Counted from the first letter of the stretch, positions 36,677 to 45,166 are shown. The stretch: DNA of 64,000 bases from Pseudotabrizicola sp. (GCF_030656345.1 NZ_JAUSNR010000019.1:62001-126000); one strand, 5' to 3'. Numbers and translations are program-made. Notes: generated from the letters alone by a model not told the origin.

Positions 36677-37465
36677 TCAAAGATCGAACGTCGCAAACAC
36701 CGGCACGTGATCCGACGGTTGCAGCCAGCCGCGTACCGGGCGCAGGATGCGGCTGGAATGGCCGGCATTGGCAATGTCGGGCGAGGCCCAGATGTGGTCG
36801 AGCCTGCGGCCTTTGTCTGCCGCATCCCAGTCGGCGGCGCGGTAGGACCACCAGCTGTAGAGCAACCCGTCAGGAATGTCCTTGCGGGTGATGTCCTGCC
36901 AGCCGCCCGCCTCCATTACCTGATTGAGATGCTCGACCTCCACCGGCGTGTGGCTGACGATCTTCAGCAGGGCCTTGTGGCTCCAGACATCATCTTCGCG
37001 CGGGGCGATGTTCAGATCCCCCACAAGAATGGCCCGGTCGGGTTTGTCCCAGCGGCACCATTCGCGCATGTCGGTCAGAAAATCGAGCTTCTGGCCGAAC
37101 TTGGGGTTGATGTCCCGGTCGGGAATATCGCCGCCTGCGGGGACATAGCAATTGTGGATCGTCACCCCGTTTTCCAGCCGCGCCGCAACATGGCGGGCGT
37201 GGCCCATGGCGGCAAAGTCGCGGTCCCCTGCATCCATGATCGGCAGTTTCGACAGGATCGCCACGCCGTTGTAACCCTTTTCACCACGCGCCACCATGTA
37301 GCGGTAGCCAAGCGCCTGAAACTGCTCGACCGGGATCTTGTCGACCGGGCTTTTGCATTCCTGCAGGCACAGGATATCGGGGGATTCCTCGGTCATCAGA
37401 CGGGCGACCAGACCTTCGCGCAGGCGGACGGAATTGATGTTCCAGGTGGCGAGGGTGAAGGTCAT
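36677..37465 (-). CDS. xthA: Exodeoxyribonuclease III (AP endonuclease)
   Basis: The 262-residue protein is an EEP-fold nuclease with the ExoIII motifs ATWNINSVRLR, DILCLQECK (catalytic Glu), GDLNIAPREDDVW and, at the end, PSDHVPVFATFDL carrying the catalytic Asp-His pair. It removes abasic sites and degrades 3-prime ends in base excision repair. Length is normal. It is divergent from the MFS gene, about 105 bp apart. Confidence 0.95.
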   Translation of the reverse strand: MTFTLATWNINSVRLREGLVARLMTEESPDILCLQECKSPVDKIPVEQFQALGYRYMVARGEKGYNGVAILSKLPIMDAGDRDFAAMGHARHVAARLENGVTIHNCYVPAGGDIPDRDINPKFGQKLDFLTDMREWCRWDKPDRAILVGDLNIAPREDDVWSHKALLKIVSHTPVEVEHLNQVMEAGGWQDITRKDIPDGLLYSWWSYRAADWDAADKGRRLDHIWASPDIANAGHSSRILRPVRGWLQPSDHVPVFATFDL

Positions 37466-37571
37466 GACGCGTCTCCTTAATTTACGCGCAGGTTAGGCGG
37501 CAGGCGCGCGCATCTCAACCCTTGTCGTGGCCGGGCGCTTGCGCAAAGCTGCGCAAAACGAAGGGGCGCGC

Positions 37572-38792
37572 ATGCTGCTGACACGGAACCGCAATTATCG
37601 GCTGGTGTTTTCGGCCTCGGTCATCTCGAACCTTGGTGACGGGGTGCTGGCATTGGCGCTGCCCTGGCTGGCGACGGTGCTGACGCGCGACCCGATGCTG
37701 GTGGCGCTGGTCGCGATGGCGCAGCGGCTGCCGTGGCTGCTGTTTGCGCTGCCTGCGGGGGTGTGGACGGACCGGGCGGATCATCGCGGGCTGATCTGGC
37801 GCGCCGATGCGCTGCGGGCGGTGATGGCGGCGGGCATCCTGATGCTGGCGCTGTCAGCGACGCCGGATCAGGCGCTGCTGATCTGGCCACTGGCGTTGCT
37901 GGCATTTCTGCTGGGCGCGGTCGAGGTGATCCGGGACAATGCAGCGCAGACCATTCTGCCATCGGTGGTGGCCAGCGCCGATCTGGAACGCGCGAATGGC
38001 CAGATGTGGAGCGCGGAGAAGGTGACGGGCGAGTTCATCGGGCCGCCGCTGGCCGGGGTGCTGATCGGGCTGGGGCTGGCGGTGCCGTTCGGCTTTGATG
38101 TGCTGACCTTTGCGCTGTCGGCCCTGCTGATCTGGCTGATCGCGATGCCGCCGCGTGCGCTGCCGGTGCCACAGACGTTCTGGCCCGCGCTGCGCGAGGG
38201 GATTGTCTGGATAAGGGCGCAGCCGGTGATCCTGACGCTGGCGCTGATGCTGGGGGCGGTGAATTTCCTGCATACGGGCGCTTTCACCATGCTGGTGCTG
38301 TATTCGCAGGAGGTGCTGGGGCTTGGGGCCGCCGGTCATGGGCTGCTGCTGACCGTAGGGGCTGCGGGAGGAGTGATCGGCGGGCTGATCGCACCTGCGA
38401 TTGCAAAGCGGCTGGGGATGAAGGCAAGCCTTTTGCTGGCGCTGGTGGGGTTTGGGGCGAATTATGCCATGCTGGCGGTTCTGCCCAACATTGTTTCAGC
38501 CGGGGTGGCGATGTTTGTCGGGGCGGCCGCGTCGATGCTGTGGAATGTGGTCACGGTATCCTACCGCCAGAGGATCATTCCGGCGGGTATTCTGGGCCGT
38601 GTGAACAGCATCTACCGCTTTTTCGGCTGGGGCTCGATGCCGTTTGGCGCGTTGGCGGGCGGGGCGATCGTGACGATGGCGCAGGCCGATCTGGGGCGCG
38701 ACATGGCGCTGCGGCTGCCGTTTGTGTTGGCGGGGGCGGGGATGGTAATTGTGGCAGTGGTGGCAGTGCTGCGCATTCCGCGTCAGGTCTGA
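37572..38792 (+). CDS. MFS transporter, enterobactin-exporter (EntS)-like
   Basis: The 406-residue protein has about 12 transmembrane helices, starting MLLTRNRNYRLVFSASVISNLG, with the MFS loop signature GVWTDRADHRGLIW between helices 2 and 3 and RIIPAGILGRVNSIYRFFGW in the second half, typical of the MFS_3 family (EntS-like exporters). Substrate cannot be deduced. AAGGGG lies 6 nt before ATG 37572; the upstream in-frame codons are not family-like. The two small-RNA candidates lie just beyond its stop on the opposite strand. Confidence 0.88.
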   Translation: MLLTRNRNYRLVFSASVISNLGDGVLALALPWLATVLTRDPMLVALVAMAQRLPWLLFALPAGVWTDRADHRGLIWRADALRAVMAAGILMLALSATPDQALLIWPLALLAFLLGAVEVIRDNAAQTILPSVVASADLERANGQMWSAEKVTGEFIGPPLAGVLIGLGLAVPFGFDVLTFALSALLIWLIAMPPRALPVPQTFWPALREGIVWIRAQPVILTLALMLGAVNFLHTGAFTMLVLYSQEVLGLGAAGHGLLLTVGAAGGVIGGLIAPAIAKRLGMKASLLLALVGFGANYAMLAVLPNIVSAGVAMFVGAAASMLWNVVTVSYRQRIIPAGILGRVNSIYRFFGWGSMPFGALAGGAIVTMAQADLGRDMALRLPFVLAGAGMVIVAVVAVLRIPRQV

Positions 38793-38814
38793 CCCGCGTG
38801 CACGCGACCCGGGC

Positions 38815-38927
38815 AAAGAAAGACCCGAACCTTTCGGTCCGGGCCAAGGTCCAACAGGGAGGTGATTTTGAAACCGCCCTCGGCGCTGTTTGGTTCCCCT
38901 GGCGCGGATGTTTTCTGTCGCACGGGC
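38815..38927 (-). ncRNA. Candidate small RNA 2 of a tandem pair
   Basis: The minus strand reads the 18-nt motif CACCTCCCTGTTGGACCT (at 38847-38864), then a terminator hairpin (arms 38836-38843 and 38824-38831, GAAA loop, one A-C mismatch) and TCTTTCTTT. It repeats the motif-terminator design of candidate 1. No separate promoter was seen, so it may arise by read-through and processing or from an unusual promoter. The 5-prime end is unknown. Limits given are the space between the two terminators. Confidence 0.55.
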
Positions 38928-38973
38928 AAAAAAAGGCCGGGCACAAGGCCCGGCCAGGTCCAACAGGGAGGTG
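38847..38973 (-). repeat. Two identical 18-nt direct repeats with anti-Shine-Dalgarno core
   Basis: The plus-strand 18-mer AGGTCCAACAGGGAGGTG occurs at 38847-38864 and 38956-38973, each time directly next to a terminator hairpin. Read on the minus strand it contains CACCTCC, the same as the 3-prime tail of 16S rRNA. Confidence 0.85.
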
Positions 38974-39033
38974 CCGTGCCATAACCCCGACACGACAAGG
39001 GGAACTTGGGGAACCAATCCATTCACACTCAAC
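38928..39033 (-). ncRNA. Candidate small RNA 1 of a tandem pair
   Basis: On the minus strand a possible promoter (39040-39067) is followed by about 105 nt of unannotated sequence, the motif CACCTCCCTGTTGGACCT (38956-38973) and an intrinsic terminator: perfect 8-bp stem (38935-38942 with 38948-38955), 5-nt loop, then seven T residues. It lies directly downstream of the CenR-like regulator gene on the same strand. The design recalls the CcsR/cuckoo RNAs of alphaproteobacteria, which carry CCUCCUCCC-type motifs, but the motif is not identical. It could also be a processed 3-prime UTR of the regulator mRNA. Confidence 0.65.
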
Positions 39034-39039
39034 CCTAAA

Positions 39040-39067
39040 GGTATAATAAGCGTGAATGCGGCGACAA
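39040..39067 (-). promoter_or_regulatory. Possible sigma-70-type promoter for small RNA 1
   Basis: On the minus strand TTGTCG (39062-39067) is followed after 16 nt by TATACC (39040-39045), within the run TTATTATACC. It lies just beyond the stop of the regulator gene at 39075. Seen by eye; the -10 is a moderate match. Confidence 0.45.
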
Positions 39068-39074
39068 TAGGACG

Positions 39075-39761
39075 TCAGGCAACCAGCCGATATCCGCCGC
39101 TCTCTGTGACCAAAATGCGCGCATTTGAGGGATCAGGCTCTATTTTCTGCCGCAGACGATAGATATGCGTCTCCAGCGTGTGGGTGGTGACCCCGGCGTT
39201 GTAGCCCCAGACCTCGTGCAGCAGCACGTCGCGCGCCACAACCCCAGATTGCGCCCGGTACAGGAATTTCAGGATGTTGGTCTCTTTTTCCGTCAGGCGG
39301 ATCTTCTTTTCCTTATCATCCAGCAGCATTTTCTGCGCCGGTTTGAAGGTGTAGGGACCAAGCTGGAAGATCGCATCTTCGGACTGTTCATGCTGGCGCA
39401 ATTGCGCGCGGATGCGGGCCAGAAGCACGGGAAATTTGAACGGCTTTGTCACGTAATCATTCGCGCCAGCGTCCAGCCCCAGAATGGTATCCGAATCACT
39501 GTCATGCCCGGTCAGCATCAGGATCGGGCATTTGACGCCCTGCTTGCGCATCCGGCGGCACAGCTCGCGCCCATCGGTATCGGGCAGACCGACATCGAGG
39601 ATCACCAGATCGTACAGCGCAGCCTTGGCCTTTTCCATGCCTTCGGCACCATTGCTGGCTTCGAACACATCGAAATCTTCGGTCATGACCAATTGTTCGC
39701 TCAGCGCCTCGCGCAGATCGTCATCATCGTCCACCAGCAGGATCTTGCGAAGTTGTGCCAT
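39075..39761 (-). CDS. OmpR/PhoB-family response regulator, CenR/OsnR-like
   Basis: The 228-residue protein has a receiver domain (about 1-120) with the acidic pocket DDDDD, phospho-acceptor D56 in LVILDVGLPDTDG and the lysine in YVTKPFKFP, then an OmpR-type winged-helix domain (about 130-228) with LTEKETNILKFLYRA and HTLETHIYRLRQKIEP. It closely resembles the alphaproteobacterial regulator called CenR in Caulobacter and CenR/OsnR in Rhodobacter, which controls cell-envelope genes; no histidine kinase is adjacent. Assignment to CenR is from sequence memory. The tandem small-RNA candidates lie just downstream. Confidence 0.88.
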   Translation of the reverse strand: MAQLRKILLVDDDDDLREALSEQLVMTEDFDVFEASNGAEGMEKAKAALYDLVILDVGLPDTDGRELCRRMRKQGVKCPILMLTGHDSDSDTILGLDAGANDYVTKPFKFPVLLARIRAQLRQHEQSEDAIFQLGPYTFKPAQKMLLDDKEKKIRLTEKETNILKFLYRAQSGVVARDVLLHEVWGYNAGVTTHTLETHIYRLRQKIEPDPSNARILVTESGGYRLVA

Positions 39762-39914
39762 TGGGGTCTCCCTTGTTCTCTTGGGGTATCACATGAGCGT
39801 GCGCAGGCGCGGTCACAAGAATTGTAACCTTTCCCTCACGCGGACGTGTCGTCTGACGTGGATATGTTTCAATTCCGTAATTCCCCGGCTAGAGATAACC
39901 GCAGGAGAGCGCCC

Positions 39915-41003
39915 ATGACCCTTGCCCCGACCATCACCGAACGGCTGACCCGCGCGCGGGGCGATCTGCGCATGGGGGTGCCGGTGGTGCTGTCCGGGGG
40001 CGGGCGCGCGGCGCTGGTGGTGGCGGTAGAGGCGCTGACGGCGGAACGGCTGGTGGCGTTGCGGGCGCTGGGTGTGGCCGAACTGGCGCTGACGGCGCGG
40101 CGCGCTGAAACGCTGAAGGCGCGCGCCTATGATGGAGATCTGGCGCGGATCATGGTGCCGTTGGAGGCGGATGTTGCCTGGCTGCGCGCGCTGGCCGACC
40201 CGGCGGATGATCTGCGGATGCCGATGAAAGGGCCGCTGCGGTCTGTGCGCGAGGGTCCTGCGGATCTGCACCGGGCGGCAGTGGGTTTGGCGAAGTCGGC
40301 GCATCTGTTGCCTGCGGCGGTGCTGGTGCCGGTGCCGAACGGGCTGGCGCTGGCGGCGGAGTTGGGGCTGACCTTTCTGACGCTGGATGCCGTGGCCCCT
40401 GCCCTGCTGTTGCTGTCGCCGTTACACGAGGTGACCTCGGCCCGGTTGCCGATGGTGGCGTCTGATGCCGGGCGGGTGCATATTTTCCGCCCCGAAGACG
40501 GCGGCGATGAGCATTACGCAATCGAGATCGGCCAGCCCGACCGCAACGCGCCGGTTCTGGCGCGTCTGCACTCGGCCTGCTTTACCGGCGATGTGCTGGG
40601 GTCTTTGAAATGCGATTGCGGCCCGCAGTTGCGCGCGGCTTTGGCGCAGATGGGGGCTGAGGGGGCGGGGGTGCTTTTGTACCTGAATCAAGAGGGGCGC
40701 GGCATTGGCCTTGCCAACAAGATGCGCGCCTATTCCCTACAGGATCAAGGGTTTGATACGGTTGAGGCCAATCACCGGCTGGGGTTTGAGGATGACGAGC
40801 GCGATTTCCGGATCGGTGCCGATATTCTGCGGCGGATGGGATTTTCGACGGTGCGCCTGCTGACCAACAACCCGAAAAAGCTGGCGATGATGGAAACCTG
40901 CGGCTTGCAGGTGGTGGAACGGGTGCCACTGCATGTGGGCCAGACCGCGCAGAATGCCGGGTATCTGGCGACCAAGGCGGCGAAATCGGGGCATCTTTTG
41001 TGA
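39915..41003 (+). CDS. ribA: GTP cyclohydrolase II
   Basis: The 362-residue protein has in its C-terminal half the RibA catalytic features: ARLHSACFTGDVLGSLKCDC with the zinc-binding cysteines, NQEGRGIGLANKM, and LLTNNPKKLAMM. It opens GTP to give the first riboflavin intermediate. The N-terminal 170 residues are degenerate relative to DHBP synthase and show none of its acidic motifs, so I would not call it bifunctional. ATG 39915 follows AGGAGAG with 7-nt spacing. No FMN riboswitch is visible upstream. Its stop overlaps the next gene (GTGA). Confidence 0.92.
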   Translation: MTLAPTITERLTRARGDLRMGVPVVLSGGGRAALVVAVEALTAERLVALRALGVAELALTARRAETLKARAYDGDLARIMVPLEADVAWLRALADPADDLRMPMKGPLRSVREGPADLHRAAVGLAKSAHLLPAAVLVPVPNGLALAAELGLTFLTLDAVAPALLLLSPLHEVTSARLPMVASDAGRVHIFRPEDGGDEHYAIEIGQPDRNAPVLARLHSACFTGDVLGSLKCDCGPQLRAALAQMGAEGAGVLLYLNQEGRGIGLANKMRAYSLQDQGFDTVEANHRLGFEDDERDFRIGADILRRMGFSTVRLLTNNPKKLAMMETCGLQVVERVPLHVGQTAQNAGYLATKAAKSGHLL

Positions 41004-41503
41004 CGCCGCTGGATATCGTGGTCAATCAACACGGCGCGCGGTTCATGGGGCGGCGGTTCCCCTGTTCTGTAGGCCGGGGTGGCATTGTGCCCGCACGCGA
41101 CAAGCGCGAAGGCGACGGGGCCACACCTGCGGGCACGCACCGGATTGTCGGGATGCTGTATCATCCCGCCCGCCTGACCCCGCCCGCCGATTGGGCGCTG
41201 CCCACCGCGCCCGCCGACCGCTGGTCGGATGACAGTGATGATCCCGATTACAATCTGATGGTCCGCGCCGGGCACCGTTTCAGCCATGAGCGGTTGCAGC
41301 GGCCTGACCCGCAATATGATCTGATCCTGATCACGGACTGGAACTGGCCGCAGGCGGAGCCGGGGCGCGGGTCGGCGATTTTCATCCACACCTGGCGCAG
41401 GCCGCGCTATCCCACGGCGGGTTGCATTGGCTTTGCACGGGCCGATCTGGTGTGGATCGCGGCGCGCATCCGGCATCAGACGCGGCTCATCATCACGGGG
41501 TAG
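41000..41503 (+). CDS. L,D-transpeptidase catalytic (YkuD)-domain protein
   Basis: The 167-residue protein starts at GTG 41000, overlapping the ribA stop. It has the YkuD-type active site, with H130 in SAIFIHTWRRPRYPTAGC and the nucleophile C142 in AGCIGF, and the family N-terminus (KREGDGATPAGTHRIVGMLY). YkuD enzymes make or modify 3-3 peptidoglycan crosslinks or anchor outer-membrane proteins; no signal peptide or LysM domain is present, so its location is unclear. Confidence 0.85.
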   Translation: MTPLDIVVNQHGARFMGRRFPCSVGRGGIVPARDKREGDGATPAGTHRIVGMLYHPARLTPPADWALPTAPADRWSDDSDDPDYNLMVRAGHRFSHERLQRPDPQYDLILITDWNWPQAEPGRGSAIFIHTWRRPRYPTAGCIGFARADLVWIAARIRHQTRLIITG

Positions 41504-41561
41504 CCCCTTTCCAAACCGCTTTGGCTTGCATAATCTGCCCGGCGAACAGGGGAGGATGACC

Positions 41562-43448
41562 ATGCCAAAGGCAGCCGCAACAGCGGATGACGAGATTTTC
41601 GCGCTGCGTCTTGACCGCTCTGCCCCCGACCTGTGGCCGATGCTGGAAGCGCTGTATGGCCGCCACCCGGCCTTTGATGCCTTTCGTGCCAACCTGCTGA
41701 AAGCGTTACGTAAAGCCTGGGCGGCGCGACCCGCCGACCTGAAGCGGCTCGACCTGCGGCGCGATCTGGAGCCGGACTGGTTTCAGCGCCCCGATATGGC
41801 GGGCTATGTCTTCTACATCGACCGCTTTGCCGGCACTCTGCGCGGGGTGCTGGACAAGCTGGATTACCTGACCGATCTGGGCATCACATACGTGCACTTC
41901 ATGCCCTGCCTGAAGCCCCGCCCCGGTGACAGTGATGGCGGCTATTCGGTGATGGATTACCGCCAGATCAACCCAACCTATGGCACCATGGCCGATTTTG
42001 AGGCGGTCAGCCGCGCGCTGCGGGATCGCGGCATATCGCTGTGCATTGATCTGGTGCTGAACCACACCGCCAAAGAGCACGCTTGGGCGAAAAAGGCGGC
42101 CAAGGGCGATGCGCGTTATCAGGATTATTACCTGATGTTCGACTCGCCCGAGATGCCCGCGCGCTATTCCGACTCGCTGGTTGAGGTGTTTCCCGAACAT
42201 GCGCCGGGCAATTTCACCCATTACCCGGATTTCGACCGCTGGGTCTGGACCACCTTCAACGAACACCAGTGGGATCTGAACTGGGCCAACCCGCAGGTAT
42301 TTCTGGAGATCGTCGAGATCATGCTGCATCTGGCCAATCGCGGGGTGGATGTGCTGCGGCTGGATGCGGTGGCCTTTATGTGGAAACGGCTGGGCACGCG
42401 CTGCCAGTCAGAGCCCGAGGTGCATATGCTGTTGCAAGCACTGCGCGCGTGCAGCCGGATTGCGGCCCCGGCGGTGATTCATCTGGAAGAGGCGATTGTT
42501 TCGCCTGCGGAAATGCTGCCCTATCTGGGGCGCGGGCAGCATGATGGCAAAGAGGGCAACCTTGCCTATCACAACAGCCTGATGGTGCAGTTCTGGAGCG
42601 CCTTGGCCACGCGCGACACCGGCCTGATGGGCCATGTGCTGTCGACCCATTTCCCCGAAACCCTGCGCAATGCGACCTACGCCACCTATATCCGCTGCCA
42701 TGATGATATCGGCTGGGCGGTGACGGATGAGGATGCGCATGCGGTGGGCATGTCGGGCCCGGCGCATCGAAGCTTTCTGTCTGCGTTTTATGAGGGCAGC
42801 TTTCCCGGGTCTTTCGCGCAAGGGGCGCTGTTTCAGGTGAACCCGGAGACGGGGGACAAGCGCATTTCGGGCAGTTTTGCGGCCCTTGCCGGGCTGGAAA
42901 AGGCGCTGGCGGCGGGGGATGCGGCGGGGGTGGACATGGCGGTGCAGCGCATGTTGATGGGGCATGCGCTGATTGCCAGCTTTGGCGGTATCCCGTTGAT
43001 TTATATGGGGGATGAGCTGGCCTTGCCGAATGACTACGGCTATCTGGACGTGCCCGCCCATGCGCATGACAGCCGTTGGAGTCACCGGCCGCAGATGGAC
43101 TGGCAGGCGGTGGCGCGGCTGGATGACGAGACCAGCCCGGCGGCGCAGGTGTTCTGGGGCACCCGGCATATTCTGGCGCGCAGGCGGGCGCTCGCGGGGT
43201 TGCATGCGGGCAATGGCACGCGGGTGGTGTTCCCCGAGGCGCGGGCTGTGTTCGCGTTTCAGCGGCTGGCCCCGACGGGGGTGGTGCTGTGCCTGTTCAA
43301 CTTTACCGAACACTGGCAGCAGGTGCCGGAGGAGTGGGTGCGCGCGCAGGGCGTCAGCCAGATGCACGACATGCTGTCGGGCCATGTGGTGGAAATGCAT
43401 CATGGCGCAGTGGCGCTGCCGCCCTATGCGCGGGTCTGGCTGGTGTGA
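41562..43448 (+). CDS. Amylosucrase-type GH13 glucosyltransferase
   Basis: The 628-residue protein matches amylosucrase in length and layout: an N-terminal helical domain (about 1-80), then the GH13 barrel with YVHFMPCLKPRPGDSDGGY, DLVLNHTA, the nucleophile D268 in DVLRLDAVAF, the acid/base glutamate in HLEEAIV (about 310) and RCHDDIGWA (about 380). Amylosucrase uses sucrose to build alpha-1,4-glucan and releases fructose. The precise substrate should be treated as likely rather than proven. ATG 41562 is preferred to ATG 41556 because GGAGG directly abuts the latter. Its stop abuts the convergent yggS stop with no gap. Confidence 0.88.
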   Translation: MPKAAATADDEIFALRLDRSAPDLWPMLEALYGRHPAFDAFRANLLKALRKAWAARPADLKRLDLRRDLEPDWFQRPDMAGYVFYIDRFAGTLRGVLDKLDYLTDLGITYVHFMPCLKPRPGDSDGGYSVMDYRQINPTYGTMADFEAVSRALRDRGISLCIDLVLNHTAKEHAWAKKAAKGDARYQDYYLMFDSPEMPARYSDSLVEVFPEHAPGNFTHYPDFDRWVWTTFNEHQWDLNWANPQVFLEIVEIMLHLANRGVDVLRLDAVAFMWKRLGTRCQSEPEVHMLLQALRACSRIAAPAVIHLEEAIVSPAEMLPYLGRGQHDGKEGNLAYHNSLMVQFWSALATRDTGLMGHVLSTHFPETLRNATYATYIRCHDDIGWAVTDEDAHAVGMSGPAHRSFLSAFYEGSFPGSFAQGALFQVNPETGDKRISGSFAALAGLEKALAAGDAAGVDMAVQRMLMGHALIASFGGIPLIYMGDELALPNDYGYLDVPAHAHDSRWSHRPQMDWQAVARLDDETSPAAQVFWGTRHILARRRALAGLHAGNGTRVVFPEARAVFAFQRLAPTGVVLCLFNFTEHWQQVPEEWVRAQGVSQMHDMLSGHVVEMHHGAVALPPYARVWLV

Positions 43449-44102
43449 TCAGCCGTAGTCGCGCGCGCCAAAAATCGCGCTGCCGACGCGGATATGGGTG
43501 GCGCCGTGGGCGATGGCGGCCTCAAAATCGCTGCTCATCCCCATCGAAAGGCCGGAAAGTCCGTTGCGGGTGGCCATCTGGGCCAGCATGGCGAAATGCG
43601 GGGCGGGGTCTTCGCCTTCGGGCGGAATGCACATCAGGCCGTGCAGCGGCAGATCCATGCTGCGGCATTGGGTGACAAAGGCATCGGTGTCGCCCGGCAG
43701 GATGCCGGCCTTTTGCGGCTCGGCCCCCGTGTTCACCTGTATGAACAGCTGCGGGCTGGTGCCGCGGGTCTGCGCCAGTTTGGCCAGCTTTTCGGCCAGT
43801 GACGGGCGGTCGACGGTGTGGATGGCGTCGAACAGGTCCACCGCCAGCTTGGCCTTGTTGGTTTGCAGCGGGCCGATCATGTGGACCTGCACGGCACAGA
43901 AGCGGCTGCGCAGGTCGGGCCATTTGCCCGTGGCCTCTTGCACGTAGTTTTCGCCGAACAGCCGGTGACCCTGTTCCAGCACGGCAACCACGCGGTCCAG
44001 CGGCTGCACCTTTGACACGGCGATCAGCTGGACTGATGCGGGCGCGCGGCCATGGGCGGCGCAGGCGGCGGTCAGGCGGGACTGGATGGCGGCAAGTGAC
44101 AT
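43449..44102 (-). CDS. yggS: YggS/PLPBP family pyridoxal phosphate homeostasis protein
   Basis: The 217-residue protein is a single alanine-racemase-like barrel with the PLP lysine K31 in LIAVSKVQPL, then FGENYVQEATGKW, HMIGPLQTNKAK, LFIQVNTGAEPQKAG, GLMCIPP and SMGMSSDFEAAIAHGATHIR. YggS homologues bind PLP and buffer its free level but are not classical enzymes. The start MSLAAIQSR at 44102 matches the family. It follows the porin terminator and so is probably transcribed separately from the porin. Confidence 0.95.
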   Translation of the reverse strand: MSLAAIQSRLTAACAAHGRAPASVQLIAVSKVQPLDRVVAVLEQGHRLFGENYVQEATGKWPDLRSRFCAVQVHMIGPLQTNKAKLAVDLFDAIHTVDRPSLAEKLAKLAQTRGTSPQLFIQVNTGAEPQKAGILPGDTDAFVTQCRSMDLPLHGLMCIPPEGEDPAPHFAMLAQMATRNGLSGLSMGMSSDFEAAIAHGATHIRVGSAIFGARDYG

Positions 44103-44145
44103 GGCGAAACCCCTGTGTGTGGTGGGTCCCCCATAGCACAAAAGA

Positions 44146-44172
44146 AAAGAGCGGGCACAAGGCCCGCTCTTT
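44146..44172 (-). terminator. Porin terminator
   Basis: Perfect 11-bp stem (44146-44156 with 44162-44172), loop ACAAG, followed on the minus strand by TTTTCTTTTG. It is 23 bp beyond the porin stop. Confidence 0.9.
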
Positions 44173-44194
44173 CCATCACGTTGATCGGTTAAGA

Positions 44195-45166
44195 TCAGAA
44201 CGAGAACGACAGACCGAGGTCAGCGCGGGTTTGGTCAACAGGGCCGCCAAGGCCATAGTTCACGTCAACCAGACCGCCGACAACCGAAGCGCCGCCGCCG
44301 AGTGCGTAGGAAGCACCGATGCCGGTGAACTTGTCTTTACGCACACCGGTTTCAGCAACGCGGTGGAACGCGGTCACCGACAGAGCGTCCATCGAGTACT
44401 TTGCCGAGATACCGTACTGGGTGAAATCATTGCCTGCAATGCCGCCGAAGTCATCTGCTTCGCCGTACACAGCTTTCAGCGTGATGCCCGAGAAGGTTGC
44501 TTCACCCGACGCAATGATGTGATCAACAGAAACACCGTTTACGTCGGAGGTTTCATAGCCGAGACCGAACGCATACGCGTCAACCGAATACTTCACACCG
44601 ATCGAGTACACATTTTCGAGTGCAGCCGCATCGTTCTGTGGGTTATCTGCCGACACAGCAAACGTCAGACCGCCCGTGCTGTACTCGTAGCGGGCTGCCG
44701 AGCGACGAACCGCATCTGTGTTCGACAGGAAGGCGGATTCGTTCAGATCGCCCAGACCGGTCAGGCCAACGCCTGCGAGGTCGCCGGTAACCAGTTCAGC
44801 AGCGCCGTCAACGTCGCCCATCGACAGTTTGCCGAAAGCGCCCGAAACGAACACGGAACCAGCAGCTTGGTTGCCTGCGCCGTTCACGTCGCCGCTGCCG
44901 GTGCCTGGTGCTGGGGTAGCACGTGCAACGCCGTTGTTGCCAGCGCCGGAGTTGTCAGCACGGATCGAAGCGCCGAATGCCAGGCCGGTGTCGGTTTCGC
45001 CCGACAGGCCGAAAGCAACGCGAACGCGGCTGGTGAAGCCCAGTTTGTTCACAGCTTCGGAGTTGTAAGCCACACCCATGCGAGCCGAGCCCGACACGGT
45101 GACATCTGCAGCGGCGACGGTGGCGGTCATTGCCAGAACGGTCGACGCGAGAAGAACTTTTTTCAT
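44195..45166 (-). CDS. Outer-membrane porin (Rhodobacter type)
   Basis: The 323-residue protein has a signal peptide (MKKVLLASTVLAMTATVAAA) and a mature beta-barrel sequence beginning DVTVSGSARMGVAY, with many short amphipathic strands, a long Gly/Asn/Asp-rich loop (about residues 75-105) and the terminal strand ADLGLSFSF ending in phenylalanine, the outer-membrane insertion signal. It is homologous in style to the 16-stranded general porins of Rhodobacter. Start 45166 has AGAGGGAA just upstream. A leader region of more than 200 bp lies between it and the DUF3576 gene, so post-transcriptional control is possible. Confidence 0.92.
   Translation of the reverse strand: MKKVLLASTVLAMTATVAAADVTVSGSARMGVAYNSEAVNKLGFTSRVRVAFGLSGETDTGLAFGASIRADNSGAGNNGVARATPAPGTGSGDVNGAGNQAAGSVFVSGAFGKLSMGDVDGAAELVTGDLAGVGLTGLGDLNESAFLSNTDAVRRSAARYEYSTGGLTFAVSADNPQNDAAALENVYSIGVKYSVDAYAFGLGYETSDVNGVSVDHIIASGEATFSGITLKAVYGEADDFGGIAGNDFTQYGISAKYSMDALSVTAFHRVAETGVRKDKFTGIGASYALGGGASVVGGLVDVNYGLGGPVDQTRADLGLSFSF

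Noticed and set aside
39762..39914. FMN riboswitch upstream of ribA
   Set aside because: The divergent gap is only about 150 bp and shows none of the conserved RFN-element blocks.
39915..41003. Bifunctional DHBP synthase / GTP cyclohydrolase II
   Set aside because: The N-terminal half lacks the acidic DHBP synthase motifs; only the cyclohydrolase II half is convincing.
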